DNA from: Microcebus murinus
Taxonomy: Eukaryota; Chordata; Mammalia; Primates; Cheirogaleidae
Length of the DNA: 64,000 bases
Reading direction: 5' to 3'
Assembly (NCBI RefSeq): GCF_040939455.1
Contig: NC_134111.1
Coordinates: 58,918,501-58,982,500, forward strand
The number at the start of each line of letters is the position of its first letter. The stretch's first letter is position 1. This document shows, one piece after another, positions 12,420-23,823 of this stretch. The notes beneath the pieces were generated by a model that ran no database searches, was not told where the DNA came from, and saw nothing but the letters and a program-made list of their open reading frames with translations. Made by a program: the position numbers and the translations under genes.

Positions 12420-12800
12420 AATTCAGAGTGATCTATCTAAATCTTATCTAATGCGTGATCCTCTTCAACGTCACGGGCAAGTGATTGATCACCCCACTTA
12501 TTCTTGAATAACTCTGGCTGTACCCCAAGCCAACCAAACAGCTCTGATTGTCCTTCTGTGTGTTAAACTCTCTCCTGCTCCTACACACTTACCTCTTCCT
12601 CTCTTATTGACCTCTGAATAAACTTTAACAGAATAATTTTAACTCTTTTCCTATATCTCAGGTGTTCAGACGTTGAAGAACATTCTGATGTCATCTCCTA
12701 AGTGGCCTCTTTTCTTCAATAAAATGTCATCAGTTCCTCTGGAGTTTTTCTCAGTACCCTGGCCACTCACTTTGGGATCCTCTTCAATTGTTTACACTGA
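12420..12800 (+). repeat. L3/CR1-like LINE fragment
   Basis: Contains an 'aacagctctgattgt' block, then 'tgttcagacgttgaagaaca', 'tctgatgtcatctcctaagt' and 'ggccactcactttgggatcc'. This matches the L3/CR1 order of 'tatttgaagacagctatcat' and the following text. Old and diverged. Confidence 0.6.
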
Positions 12801-14580
12801 ATGTAAAACAGGCTATATCAGGTGAATAAGTTAGGGATTTTTTTTATCCTCTTATCCATGAGCTACAGGCAAAGAGTGTGGCAGTGCCAGCAGGATTCTA
12901 GGCCAGAGTTCTTTCTATTGGACAATAATAGAGCTGTATAGCATGAGAGTCTTTATAAAAAACAAAGTTCTCAGACTAATTTCTGTTCTTAAAAATTTCC
13001 TTACCACCCACTTTTAATTTTAATTCATATATGCTAATGTTTTCTACATTGTGGAAAACAAAATGATTTTAGGTTGGCCGGGGATGGACAAATTATTTTA
13101 TTTTTATAGTTATAAATACCATTATAATATGTATTACAAATATATATAATTAGCAATACCAAATCCATGATTTTGTAGCTATTGCTTAGAATGAGGCAAG
13201 TTTAAAGTGTGAGTGTATTTTAAGTCTATTTAAAGAAAAATATTAAATTGCTATAGCAGAAGTGGTACCCCCAAATCACAAAAGTAATATACAATTAATA
13301 AAGTTTTGAAAGCACTGGTTTTACATATTGTCTAAGCAAACAACTTAGTGTGTTTAATCATAATATAAATACATGAATTCATAAATAAACCAAGTCCATT
13401 CCATTATTTTCAAAAAGTATCTTTTTCCAACCATTTCTAAAAGCAAACAATTTTAAGTGTAAAATGAATAGTAGAAAAAGCATGTGTACTTAAAGCATTT
13501 ATGCTCATATGAAATTTTTAGTATTTACTTTCTCTGAGTAAGGGGAATGTGGGAAGAAATGCCTTTACTTATTTTTTAAGTTACGGGTTCCAAAAACCAG
13601 TTCTCAAAGCCAGTATATTAATTAATTTAAAAAAGTCTATGTTGCTGAAATATGAAAATCTGTTAAAATTAAATTATTAGATTTCATAATGATAACATTC
13701 TGAAGAATTAGATATCTAAGAAAGAGCTTTAGAGAAATGCTGGGGGGCATCTTCAGTTTTAAAGACATTGCAAGCAATTAAAGTGCCAACTTTGCAGACA
13801 TTTCATGTGATTCATACAGCAATGGAGGTTAAAGTTTCTACTTTGCAACAGCCTGTGAATGAAATGAGCTAATCTACATGACTGCATAGGCGCCTGACTG
13901 CATTTTGTAAAGAGGCTGCCACTCAATTCTAGGTCTTTCCTTGAGGTTTATTTTGTGGACACAGACATTGGTGCAGCCACTTCCCTTGCTGGATTTAATA
14001 ATCTATTTTATGCAGACCATGGAGACTTGGTCTATAGAGGCAAGATGAACATGAGAATGGATTAGTGAGAAAAGTAGACAAAGGAGGAAACTTGAAGCTT
14101 GGAGAAAAAGAAAAAATTCTGGGTGAAGTAAATTATAATGATATTGGATTCATCTTCATTGTTTATTTCTTACTCTACAGATATGACTTAGCAGTTTTTT
14201 CCCCCTTTCTCTGACTTCAGCAACAATGAGGCTAATTTGAAGTAATGAACATAGTGAATTCTAGGGGTATATGAAGTTACCCTATTAGAATCCTAATAGT
14301 AACAGAATATTAGAGTTTATTCACAAATAAATACTAAAAATTGCATATGAGCATAAACCCTTTAATGTAAGTAGACATGTTTTTTTCTAGTATTCATTTT
14401 ACACTTAAAACTGTTTGCTTTTATTAATAAAAGTGGTAAAATTCAGATTCTTTGGAATAGGTGTTAACTTACAAAGGCAGACAGTCACCAGAAAGCCATG
14501 TGAAGTTTGGTGAAATAAACTCAGTAATGTTTGTAGAGCACATTACCATGACTTTGTTTTCAGGAGGTGAAATTATCCTA
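12801..14580. other. Intergenic DNA with a candidate conserved non-coding block
   Basis: 12800-13730 is AT-rich and without recognised repeats. 13735-14015 is less AT-biased, has no simple-sequence or transposon hallmarks and no protein-like frame. It could be a conserved non-coding element, but that cannot be judged from one sequence. Confidence 0.4.
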
Positions 14581-14589
14581 GAGGCACTA

Positions 14590-14720
14590 GCGGTTTTTTT
14601 TTTGTTTGTTGTTGTTTTTGAGCTGGAAGAGAAGGCTCGTGTACACCCTTTATTTTAAAGGTGGGAAAACTGAGGCCTTGAGAGTTTTCCCTCAGAGCAC
14701 ACAGAAAGTTCAAAATTGTG
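14590..14720 (-). repeat. MIR SINE fragment, antisense
   Basis: 'ttttaaaggtgggaaaactg', 'aggccttgagag' is the antisense MIR motif (ttttacagatgggaaaactgaggc). Confidence 0.65.
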
Positions 14721-15436
14721 TCAGGCAGGAAAGCATATGGCAGCAAATAAGAGAAAAATCAACAAACAATGGCATAGAGCTTTGTCTGTGTAATGTAATA
14801 CAGTGTCCAGGACTGGATCAGTGAATCAAGACAGCAAAGAGCAAGAGGCGCTTTTCATATCCCTTAACATTCTCAGAGTTGTAACATCATGGTCTCAAGA
14901 GAGCTGCTGCTCCAAGCACGTAGTCTGTTCTAAGCAGAACAAACAGTGGGGAGGAAAAGCAAAGAACCTGTAGCAAAGAAGAAAGGCTTTTCCAGAAACC
15001 CTCCACTAATCTCTCATGGTTCAGAGCTGTGTCACAGACCCACACCTTTATGCACGGGTGTTTGAGAAAGTCAACATTTTTAGCCAGGTCCCTTGCCACA
15101 TGCCAACTAACTTAGGTTTCTCATTTTGAAAGTGAGCATGGATATTGGCTGTGCAGTCAACAGCATCCGATTCCCAAATGAACAAAATTTAGGGATTTTC
15201 TTCTTCCTTGAGGCATTTAAAGGAAGCACTGGCTACCTATACAAGCCAAGAAATTAAGAACATTAATACTTATTTGATATTTTTGTTAATTAAAAATACA
15301 TAAATTAGGTTATGTTTATGACAGATCTGTAGCTAGATAGGACTAGATGTTATTAATTATTCTATGATGTTCTTCATAGCATTATTTGGTGATGTTTAAG
15401 AAAGTATGCTTTATAAACAAGAGACCAAAATATTAG

Positions 15437-15560
15437 TTCATTGCTCAATAAATATGTATGATTACCTATGACATGCTGGACATTGTTTAAGTGCTGGGGA
15501 TACAGGTATTAATAAGATAGTTAAGGTCCTTAAATCCATGGGTATAGATGCTAGTGTTTG
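15437..15560 (+). repeat. L2/MIR-type 3' fragment
   Basis: 'tgctcaataaatatgtatga' and 'gctggacattgtttaagtgc', 'tggggatacaggtattaata' are hallmark phrases of old L2/MIR-class repeats. Exact family uncertain. Confidence 0.55.
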
Positions 15561-15667
15561 AAGACACTCAATATACATGTAAACTAATAAATAAAGGAGA
15601 TAATGATCAATTTTTAGAAGGAAATAAAGGTGATATGGGAGAGGGCAGTATCTTCTCTTTATTATAG

Positions 15668-15795
15668 TGATATGTGTCCTTGGCAAGTTCTTTAACCACT
15701 CTGGGATCTAGTTTTCTGATCAGTAAAATGTGGAGAACTATGTAAGTGATGACCAGATGATCTTGTGAGGGCTCCTCTGACTCTAAGATCCATGT
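15668..15795 (+). repeat. MIR SINE
   Basis: 'ccttggcaagttctttaacc', 'actctgggatctagttttct', 'gatcagtaaaatgtggagaa' follows the sense MIR core closely. Confidence 0.8.
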
Positions 15796-15799
15796 TCCT

Positions 15800-18268
15800 C
15801 CTCCCTAATTCTCTTTTGGGAACTGCAGACAAGTAGCAAAGGAGAAAGAAGAGATGGGAAGACACAGAAAGCAGAAGTATTATACTATGAGGAGGCAGGA
15901 TCAGAAGAGAAAAGGGATCTCCTCATGTGCTTGTATGACAACCAGCAGAATAAAATTGAGGTAGAAATGCAGAAACACACATACTTACGTACGTATGTAA
16001 TAGATTAGCATTGTAACCAATAGTTTCCTGTCTTTTAAATCTTCTGCTTAGAAAATTAACTTAAAAAATGATGCTGTTTTTTGTTTGTTGTTTTATTAAA
16101 ATTTAAAAGTTCTTCCAGGAAAAATTTCCTCCTACAAATCACTAATTGGATCATTTACTCTATCCTAGCACACAAGCTATGTTGCTACTAAGTAATGTAT
16201 ACAAGATTTTTCCCTTTACAGAGATTTACATGATGTGGTATTAAATTCTCTGGAAAGCTTCCATTATGTTTCAGAGTATTTTCTTTTTCTCCTCCAGGTG
16301 CAAAATGAGTTGATAACAACCAGAAGTTGACTTGTTAGTGCTGTGCTTCTACTTGAGCTTGGAAAAATCCCAACACAAAACAAACACCACCCCCACCACC
16401 TCCAACTCCATCACTTCACGATGTGTCATTTGCTCCCTACTAGACTGCCTTCCCAAGCACTTTGGATATTTTATATCCAAATATTAACATTTCTCAGAAA
16501 TTGTTTCTTCATTTTATACTTTTTCTAATTATCTATATTATTACACTATTTGCCATGTTTTCCCCTTTGGTTTTAATTTATTTCTCTCTACAACTAAAAA
16601 GGAACTCTTGCGTTTGGGTAAATTTTTAGTTATTCATTTAGAGTTTTTATTATTCTAAAACTGAGCCTTCTCTTACAATGGGGAGGCTTTCAAACACATT
16701 TCCTTTGTTTCTTTTTCACATTCCACTGTGTTTATTTATTCCTTTGTTTCTTTTTCAAATTCCTTTGGTCTTGCTTTGATTTTGTTCCACAAATCTTTAT
16801 TGATAGTTTACTTTCCAAGTATTGAGTTAAGCATTAGAATTATAGAAATAAAAAGGCTATTATTGCCATTGCCATCCTGCTAGTACTTATTTAATTCTTT
16901 ATTAATACTTATTTAATTTAATACTTATTTAATTTAATACTTATTTAATTCTTTACAATTATAGTAAAGTGGTTTCACCTATATGTCTCAGTTAATAATC
17001 ACATTAACTATGTATAATAGATAAGATTTACTTATAGATAAGAAAACTAGAGTCCAAAGAATATAAGTGGCCCTAAACGAACCAATAATATTACAAATCC
17101 TTCCACTAGCTTATGATCTGTTTGAGAAGTTGTGTTAGATTTTAGGATAGAAAAACTCATCCTCCCTGGGAACCACAAACTTTTATATTTTCTTATACAC
17201 TGTCTTATAGATTGACTTAGAACTGAACTTCCACAGTAACAGACAAGTGTGTTATTTCTGACATAAAGCATAGGTGGATGATTTTGCTATTGATAAATTT
17301 GATTGTGAAGGGTGGGAAGAAGAACTGGAGTTCTACGTTAGTTCTTTGGCATTGACTTCAAACTAAGATGACCTATGACCAATAAAAGAGGAAATTTGAA
17401 GCTCTTTTTAAAGTATTTGGTTCATTTTAGAATATTTTCTATGTTTAAATATATACTTAAAAAATGACCTTTAATATTCTCTTTCCATGATGTCCTGCTA
17501 AAAAAAAGAAAAAAATAACCTTTAATATCTAAAAAAGGAGAGAATTTCTGAGTTTATGACAATCTTATGTATGATCTTTTCTTAAATAACAAGACATCAA
17601 TCTTTTTAACTTTTCTTTTTCTCAATACCTAATAAGTTACAAAATAGAAATGAAAATAATTTCACAAATTGCTGTTTTTATTATCCCCCTCATCTATCCC
17701 AGGATTTGAAAAATGATAATTTTCACTTACTACTCCCAGACTTTGTATTGCCAAAGAAATGAAGTATATAATATGAACAAGCATAATTACCCTGACCTAA
17801 ACTTGCAAGTGTGGAATATATTACAGGTATTATGACATTCAAAGAAACAATTTGCTATCTAATGAAGAGCTAAAAAAATATTCTACCTGTTCTTCTCAAG
17901 CTAACTGAGGAATGAGTTTAATTGATTTCAAAATACCATTCTTCTAAAAAATAATAAAGGTATAACATGGCTGTAATTAAAGCAATGCAACAATGAGAAC
18001 TTTAAAAAAACAAATAGCTTGCAGATGGTTGAACATCTCTCTAATAATTCAGGAAAATATCTTTTATTTCTTTATTGTTTGAAAAGACTAGCATTTTTCA
18101 GGACATTGCAGTAGATGGATGGGTTTCCAATTACATTTGCCCCACAGCATAAATTCTGTGGATGTGTTTCCCTAATCAGACTAATTATATCACCATATGT
18201 TGATCTCTTCTTTCTTCTTTTGCCCTAATGGGACAAAGATTTTTCATTTTGAATTTGTCACTTGTTAG
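15800..18268. other. Intergenic AT-rich DNA, no recognised gene
   Basis: No exon-like sequence. 16881-16950 repeats 'tacttatttaatt' four times. 17465-17540 contains two copies of 'acctttaatat' within A-rich DNA. Otherwise unremarkable. Confidence 0.5.
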
Positions 18269-18312
18269 TTACATTTGCCAAGTGTTTTAAATACTACACT
18301 TGGCAAATGTAA
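18269..18312. repeat. Perfect 17-bp inverted repeat (hairpin)
   Basis: Left arm ttacatttgccaagtgt (18269-18285), 10-nt loop tttaaatact, right arm acacttggcaaatgtaa (18296-18312). The arms are perfect complements with no mismatch. There is no recognised transposon around it, so origin and role are unknown. Confidence 0.95.
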
Positions 18313-18699
18313 AGGGTCCTTTATTTACTTTTGAGAATATTCAATATACTAAAAAATTAAAACATAACATGAAGGTTAATTATGACTAAGATAGGGATTA
18401 TACTACTAAATCCTGGACTTACATACCATGCCATGCTTAAGCTCCACATTTTAATTGTTAGTGTAAATGGAATTTACATAGGAAATAGTCCATTGGAACT
18501 GGTTGATATCAAAATGAACCTTTTCAAAATAATTTTTTTTGTAGTACAGAAAAAAAGTATTAAAAATTAGACTTTGTCATAAACTACCAAAAACTGTTAT
18601 CTGTATAAAATAATTTAATTCAATAGTTCAGGGAAAATATAGTTACCAAACCAATCTTTCATTTGCAATGTGGAGTTAAAAATTTTTACTATTGAGCAA

Positions 18700-18850
18700 T
18701 ATAATATGTGTGTATGTGTGTCTAGAATTTATATATGTATGTTTGTATACGTGCATACATACACATATGTATTAGTATATATAAACTATATACATACACA
18801 TGCATGTATATATAAAATGTACACTAAATATGTGTAGATATATAGAATGT
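18700..18850. repeat. TG/TA/CA alternating simple-sequence region
   Basis: Alternating purine-pyrimidine mix of tgtgtatg, tatata and catacaca blocks. A degraded microsatellite. Confidence 0.8.
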
Positions 18851-19636
18851 TTCACTATACTGAAATAAAAAAGAAACACTTTTAAAAGTAGAAGACATTT
18901 AACCTGTTGGCTATTAAATTCAGCACAGAGAATTAGAGCTTTATTAAATAAATGCATCCCAAAGTTACATTTCCCTATTCTCTTCTGTTAAGAAGAGGCC
19001 AGGTGAGAATGGAGGGAGATAGCCAGAGGAGACTGGACAAGGGACGAAGGTGATGTGGTGCTGATGAAAGGTGCCTTAGGTGAAAAGAGAGAGTTGGACA
19101 GTGGAAGATAGCTTAGCTGGTGAGGCCAGCTCCTTCCCTCTTCCTGTCTTTGGCCACACAACTTGCTCTCTGCACCTTCCTGTCCACTGTGGCTAGGTAA
19201 TCTACACACGAATGTTTCTTTTGCACCATGGCCAGGCTAGGTCCTTTTTGTAGCCTTTTCTCTCTGGTGTGTTGGAAGATTATGATTCCAATGTTGACCC
19301 ACTTGGCTTCTAGATTGCATCTGACTCACCACACTTGGTGGATGCATCTGCTCCTCTCACATGGACAATTTTCACATTATGAAAGACTCTCTCCTTTTTC
19401 CTTTCCTCCAAAGAAAGCTTTTTTATTTTGCTGATATTGCTGACAAAGAGTCTGTGAAATCTGGGAGTTCACCAGTGTGTGTGTGGATAGTGTTTTTTTG
19501 TTTTGTTTTGTTTTTGAGAAACTGCTATTTTTGCCTTTCAGTGCACCTGGATGTCTGATAATGTGTTTTATTTAATAAGCCATCCAGGAAGTCTAAAGTT
19601 TACCTTTATGCTATCTTTACGCTGATATTTTTCTCT
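18851..19636. other. Intergenic, unassigned, with a GC-richer segment 18.99-19.40 kb
   Basis: No exon recognised. 18990-19220 and 19225-19400 are GC-richer than neighbours and open over 60-70 codons in several frames, but with no known family. They may be an unrecognised old repeat. Confidence 0.4.
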
Positions 19637-19989
19637 TTAACCACTTCAGTAGGGCGCTCACCAGCCGTGAAACCTTGCCCACAGCCGGCACTCACAGTCC
19701 ACACGACAGTGTGTGCTGTGCATTGACAATGAATCCGTTTGTGATGAGGAAAGCTTTAAAGCACTGAAAGCTTGTTTTACTTTACAGGCAGCTTTACTTG
19801 TATTGTAAATCAGAACAGGTAACATATACATACATATATATGTTTTCATTATGTTATTTTCAAATGTTCACAATTGTATTTTGACAAATGAAAAATTAGA
19901 ACAGTCATATCATGGCTGTTGGCTAAAGTCGCTGTGCGCGTTCATCTGTGGCTATCGACTATAGTGGATGCCTGTACCGAAGTGGTTAA
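19637..19989. mobile_element. piggyBac-type non-autonomous transposon with TTAA flanks
   Basis: A 345-bp element (19641-19985) flanked by TTAA on both sides (19637-19640 and 19986-19989). Its ends are terminal inverted repeats: CCACTTCAGTAGGGCGCTC on the left, and CCACTTCGGTACAGGCATCC read inward from the right. TTAA target duplication with precise ends is the signature of piggyBac transposases. There is no transposase frame inside, so it needed an enzyme from elsewhere. Recent piggyBac activity in primates is known to me from Microcebus, and this supports a mouse-lemur source. Orientation cannot be fixed. Confidence 0.85.
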
Positions 19990-20365
19990 TATTTGCATTA
20001 ATTTTTTCCCCAAAATTGAATGTCTACATGATAAGGCAACCAACAAATTTATCAATGTATTTATCCACCTATTTTCTATACACATACATCAATCTATTTG
20101 TATCTATTTAACTATATTTATATATGTAATTTTGCCTTTTCTTAAGCAAGAACACACATGCTGAAGTTAATGATAATATAATCTCTACTGTGGCATGGCT
20201 GGCCTACTCTTTGCATGGGGCAACCTCTCCATCATGTGGACTTTTGGGATATTTCTACTAAAGTTAAAGCCAGGGTATGTTTTTGAAACTGTAAATATCA
20301 ATTAATTATAAAGGAAGGGGATGGGGCTCCTGGTAGGTTTTTATTTTTATAGTTCATATTATTTC
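19990..20365. other. Intergenic, unassigned
   Basis: AT-rich, with no repeat or exon recognised. Confidence 0.5.
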
Positions 20366-20369
20366 CATT

Positions 20370-20560
20370 CTTTTCTATGTATCAGGTAATATTCTCAGCA
20401 CCTTACTTAGGACATTTCATTTAATCATTCTAAGAACCTCATAAGATAGGTTTTCTTACTATCTCCATTTTACAGATGAGGAAATTGAGGCTTTTCCAAG
20501 ACCACAGAGCTGGAAAATGACAAAGTCTAAAATTGAACCGAGGGCCAGATTGTGTGAGAT
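20370..20560 (-). repeat. MIR SINE, antisense
   Basis: 'taatcattctaagaacctca', 'taagataggttttcttacta', 'tctccattttacagatgagg' and 'aaattgaggcttttccaaga' are the MIR antisense sequence in order, nearly full core length. Confidence 0.8.
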
Positions 20561-21234
20561 ATCTTGAGTGAGATAGTTCTTGCTTCAGGTCTTTCACACA
20601 AAATTCAATAAGAAATAATGGCATCTGAATAAATACAAAATAATAATTTGCATTCCTGTTCATTGAGGGTCAACAATGTGTTATGTACTGTCTCCGCCAT
20701 TTAAATATTTATTTTTCTTCATTATTTTACCAATCTAGCAACGTCTTCGTGGTCAGAGGTTAGGAGATGTTGAGGTTAATAGCTACAAATAACTAAGAAT
20801 TCGAGTCATTCTTGTCCTAATTCCTGTATAGTTCCCACTATTAGTTATCAAGGCTATGGGAAATCACCCAGGAAATGTAAGATTTTCTCCTTAGCAAAGG
20901 TAGTAGGATTTGATACCACTAATACATCTCTGCAACAGCAGACTCATATCCCTGTGGGTAGAGACAAGAGACAGATGGAGAGATCGTAGTGTTTCTCCCA
21001 TTTAATTCAGGTTTGCTTTTAGTACGTTATTAAGAATTAAGAATTAATGCACTCACCAATCGTTTACTTTGAGAAAAAATACAAATGGCTTTTTGGGATT
21101 CTGTATATCTAAAGTGCTTGAAAAGTGAGGTTTATTTGCTTAAATTAACTAGAGATATTATTGAAAGGGATTACCTCAGTCACACACCAAGTAGCACAAA
21201 TAAGAATTAACTTTTCTTTTCTGCCTTTATTCAT
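20561..21234. other. Intergenic, unassigned
   Basis: Nothing recognised apart from generic AT-rich DNA. Confidence 0.5.
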
Positions 21235-21670
21235 TCATTCACATTCTTTTATTTGACAAATATTTGCTGAACACTTACTATGTGTAAGGTGCAGTGTTTT
21301 TTTTAACCTTAAAATCTAGCAGCAAGCATATGATGCAGAGAGCTACAATGCTCCTGCACAGAGAGTAACAGATCAGTGTTCACCAAGAGAAAAGCGATTT
21401 GGAATTCTAGCCAGAGATATGGGAAGAGGCTTTGTGAGAGAGCTGGCATTTGCAAAAGTCCTTAGAGGAAGGAGGATAGGTGACAGGTTAGGATGGCAAA
21501 GGGACCAATGACAGGGCAGGAGAGGTACTCAGTACAAAGGCATGGCAGACATCCAGGAACAAACAGTGAAACCATAATGAAGGCTATGACTTAAAAAAAA
21601 AAACAAACAGGCTACAGACCGTGAGGGGATTTGAACGTTGTGTTAAGGAGTTTAAGCTTTACCTACAGCC
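21235..21670 (+). repeat. L2-like ancient LINE fragment
   Basis: Starts 'ttgctgaacacttactatgt' and continues with 'gagagctggcatttgcaaaa', 'ggcatggcagacatccagga' and 'gttaaggagtttaagcttta', the order seen in L2-class elements. It is cut at 21671 by a MER5A-like insertion. Confidence 0.6.
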
Positions 21671-22237
21671 CAGTGGCTTGCAAAGTGACATCTGCAGTCC
21701 AATACTGTGTTTCCCTGAAAATAAAACCTACCCATAAAATAAGCCCTAGCAGGATTTCTAAGCATTTGTGCAATATAAGCCCTACCCCAAAAATAAGACC
21801 TAGTGATGGGCGGGGCCAAGCAGCGCATCTGCACAACCCATGCATTTCCTTGCGGAGCGGTAAAGGAGACGAGCAGCCCTTCTCATTGCCCCATCGTGAC
21901 AGCTACTATCCCAGAGGTGACCGGAAAGGTGGGGGCAGCCCCACCAACAAGGTCGGCTCCCCCTGTCAGGTCCCGGGCATCCCTTGCCTGCTGCAAGCTG
22001 AGGCTTTGAGGGGAAAATAACACATCCCCTGAAAATAAGCCCTAGGGTGTCTTCTTGAGGAAAAATAAATATAAGACCCTGTCTTATTTGGGGGGAAACA
22101 CGGTAGCATCAGCCTCACCTGGGGCCCCATCCCAGACCTACGGAATCGAAACCTCTGGTGTTGGGGCTCAGCCACCTGTTGGTCGAGGAACCCTCCTTGT
22201 GGTGCTGATGCGTGCTGAAGGCTGAGAACCAGTGCTG
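21671..22237 (+). mobile_element. MER5A-like hAT-Charlie element, split by a mariner insertion
   Basis: Left part 21671-21702 ('cagtggcttgcaaagtgaca') and right part 22106-22237 ('gcatcagcctcacctggggc' ... 'ggctgagaaccagtgctg') make one MER5A-like element when the inner transposon is removed. Its ends are the hAT-style 'cagtggttctcaaa' and complement. It is an old non-autonomous DNA transposon without coding capacity. The 8-bp target duplication expected for hAT is not clear. Confidence 0.75.
21703..22105. mobile_element. Mariner-type non-autonomous transposon nested in MER5A
   Basis: Terminal inverted repeats CTGTGTTTCCCTGAAAATAA (from 21705) and, read inward from 22103, CCGTGTTTCCCCCCAAATAA. 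TA lies at both outer edges (21703-21704 and 22104-22105), as expected for Tc1/mariner insertion. Inside the ends are repeats of 'aaaataagccctag', and a GC-rich core of about 210 bp (21806-22015). No transposase is encoded. Related elements with these termini are, as I recall, common in lemurs and some bats. The insertion interrupts the host MER5A exactly at a TA, so it is younger. Confidence 0.8.
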
Positions 22238-22484
22238 TGGCCAGTCCTTCTAGACTGGTAGGTGTGTTGGAAGTATTGACATTCCCAGTCCTCAGGGTGG
22301 CTGGCAGGCCTGTGGAAGCTGGAGGCCTTGGGGATGACAGTCGCTGGCACAAGCAGCCTCCTTCTTCTTCTGGGGCACCGAGCTCCTTGACCTGAAGTAG
22401 AAGTGCTGTGCAGAGCAGGCCCATGGTGAATGGTCTCTGCATGCCTTCTCCCCACCAGCTAAGAATGGGTTTTACATTTTTAAA

Positions 22485-22592
22485 GCATTGCAAAGGAGAA
22501 GACGAAGAGATAAGAGAAGAAAGAGAAGAAGAAACAGAAGGAGAGGAGGAGGAGAAAATGATGAAGGAGGAGGAGGAAGAGTAGGAGAAAGA
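22485..22592 (+). repeat. GA-rich purine tract
   Basis: Long run of gaa, gag and gga units (for example 'gaggaggaggagaaaatgat'). It reads open on both strands because of composition only. Confidence 0.9.
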
Positions 22593-22594
22593 GA

Positions 22595-22678
22595 GGAAGG
22601 GCAGTGTCACACAGCCTGTGCAGCCAAAGATATTTACTGTCTGAGCCTTTATAGAAAAAGTTTGCTGACCCCTAATGT
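22595..22678 (-). repeat. hAT-Charlie-type terminal fragment
   Basis: 'tatttactgtctgagccttt' followed by 'atagaaaaagtttgctgacc' and 'cctaat' resembles the common terminal block of Charlie-type elements ('...ctttacagaaaaagtttgctgacccctg'). The matching other end was not found. Confidence 0.55.
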
Positions 22679-22739
22679 AGACAAGGAGAAACTGTTTTTA
22701 AGAGGAGAAGTAACAGGTCCAAAGAATTCATGAGGGAGA

Positions 22740-23010
22740 TTTAACATAACAGTGAGCAGAGAAAAAAGAAAGACAGAAGAGCTAGAAGCACAGAAGCCAA
22801 ATATTCAACACGAATAACATGGTAAAGGCATAAACAATGCAATGCTCTTTGAATAGAAAGAGGAAATGGGTCCATAATCCTTTTAGAAGTGGTATAACTT
22901 TGAGTTGACCCAAGCACAATGTCATGGTAAACTTCTCAACAAATGAAGAAATCATAGACTGTCAAGCTCATCAGTCTCTTGGGGTTTGGTTTGGTTTAGT
23001 TTTGAGAGAG
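22740..23010. other. Intergenic, unassigned
   Basis: Purine-rich, no element recognised. Confidence 0.4.
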
Positions 23011-23014
23011 TAGA

Positions 23015-23200
23015 ATGGTGCTGAGGGCATGAACTCTGTAGCCAGAATCCCAAGTCTGCCTTTTGGAGGATGGAAGACCTGAACATATTGTGTCTCAGTT
23101 TTCCCGTCTGTAAAATGCATATAACCCCTCTTAGGGTGCTTTGAGAATTATTTAATATATAAGTTGTTATAGGTAAGGAACTTAGAACCTAGCAAACTTA
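23015..23200 (+). repeat. MIR SINE
   Basis: 'gaactctgtagccagaatcc', then 'tgtctcagttttcccgtctg', 'taaaatgcatataacccctc' and 'gctttgagaattatttaata' give a nearly complete sense MIR. Confidence 0.8.
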
Positions 23201-23763
23201 TGTATGTACTCAAGTGTGAACTATTATATGTTCATATATTAATATATTTGCATCCCATAACCAGGAAAAAATGCTAATGTAAATGAAAAAATAATAACTA
23301 GCACTTATTGTAGGTTCTAATCAGTATATTTAATCCTCACAACTACTGAAACCTTGAAAGTCTTCAGAAATGTATAGCTGACGTCAATATATCAAATTCA
23401 ACCAAACCCAGGATGTATGCAAGCTGTGTTAGGCTATGAAAAAATAAAGTAACAAAACATAAACCCTGACCCCATGAAATACCTAGTCTACCATGCAGGC
23501 TAAGTGAAGAATGCTATTTAGATGCTATCTGTAACAAAGAATTGAAGTTAGCTTAAAAATAAAGGATGAAATGCATATTAGTTTTATAATCTGACACAAA
23601 TATTATTAAAACAATCATTAAAAAGGTCCTGTATCTATCATTTTGTTCTGTTCTTCAGTGGGAAAATTGTGATTTTCATGAGTGGAGCAGGAGTTAGAAA
23701 ACAAGAAGTTTGGAAGTTAAAATCTCTAATTTAATATTTAATCTGAAACCAAGTTTTATATAG

Positions 23764-23764
<1 letters not shown>

Positions 23765-23822
<58 letters not shown>
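23765..23822. repeat. (CA)n microsatellite
   Basis: About 27 uninterrupted CA units, ended by 'catacacag'. Long enough to be polymorphic. Confidence 0.98.

Positions 23823-23823
<1 letters not shown>

Noticed and set aside
21966..22610. Minus-strand open frame of 214 codons, the longest in the window
   Set aside because: It crosses the end of the mariner element, the whole right part of the MER5A-like element and the GA-rich tract. The serine-rich start is the tract read backwards. A chance frame in repeat DNA.
23765..23822. CA repeat as Z-DNA regulatory element
   Set aside because: A common microsatellite; no support for a role here.
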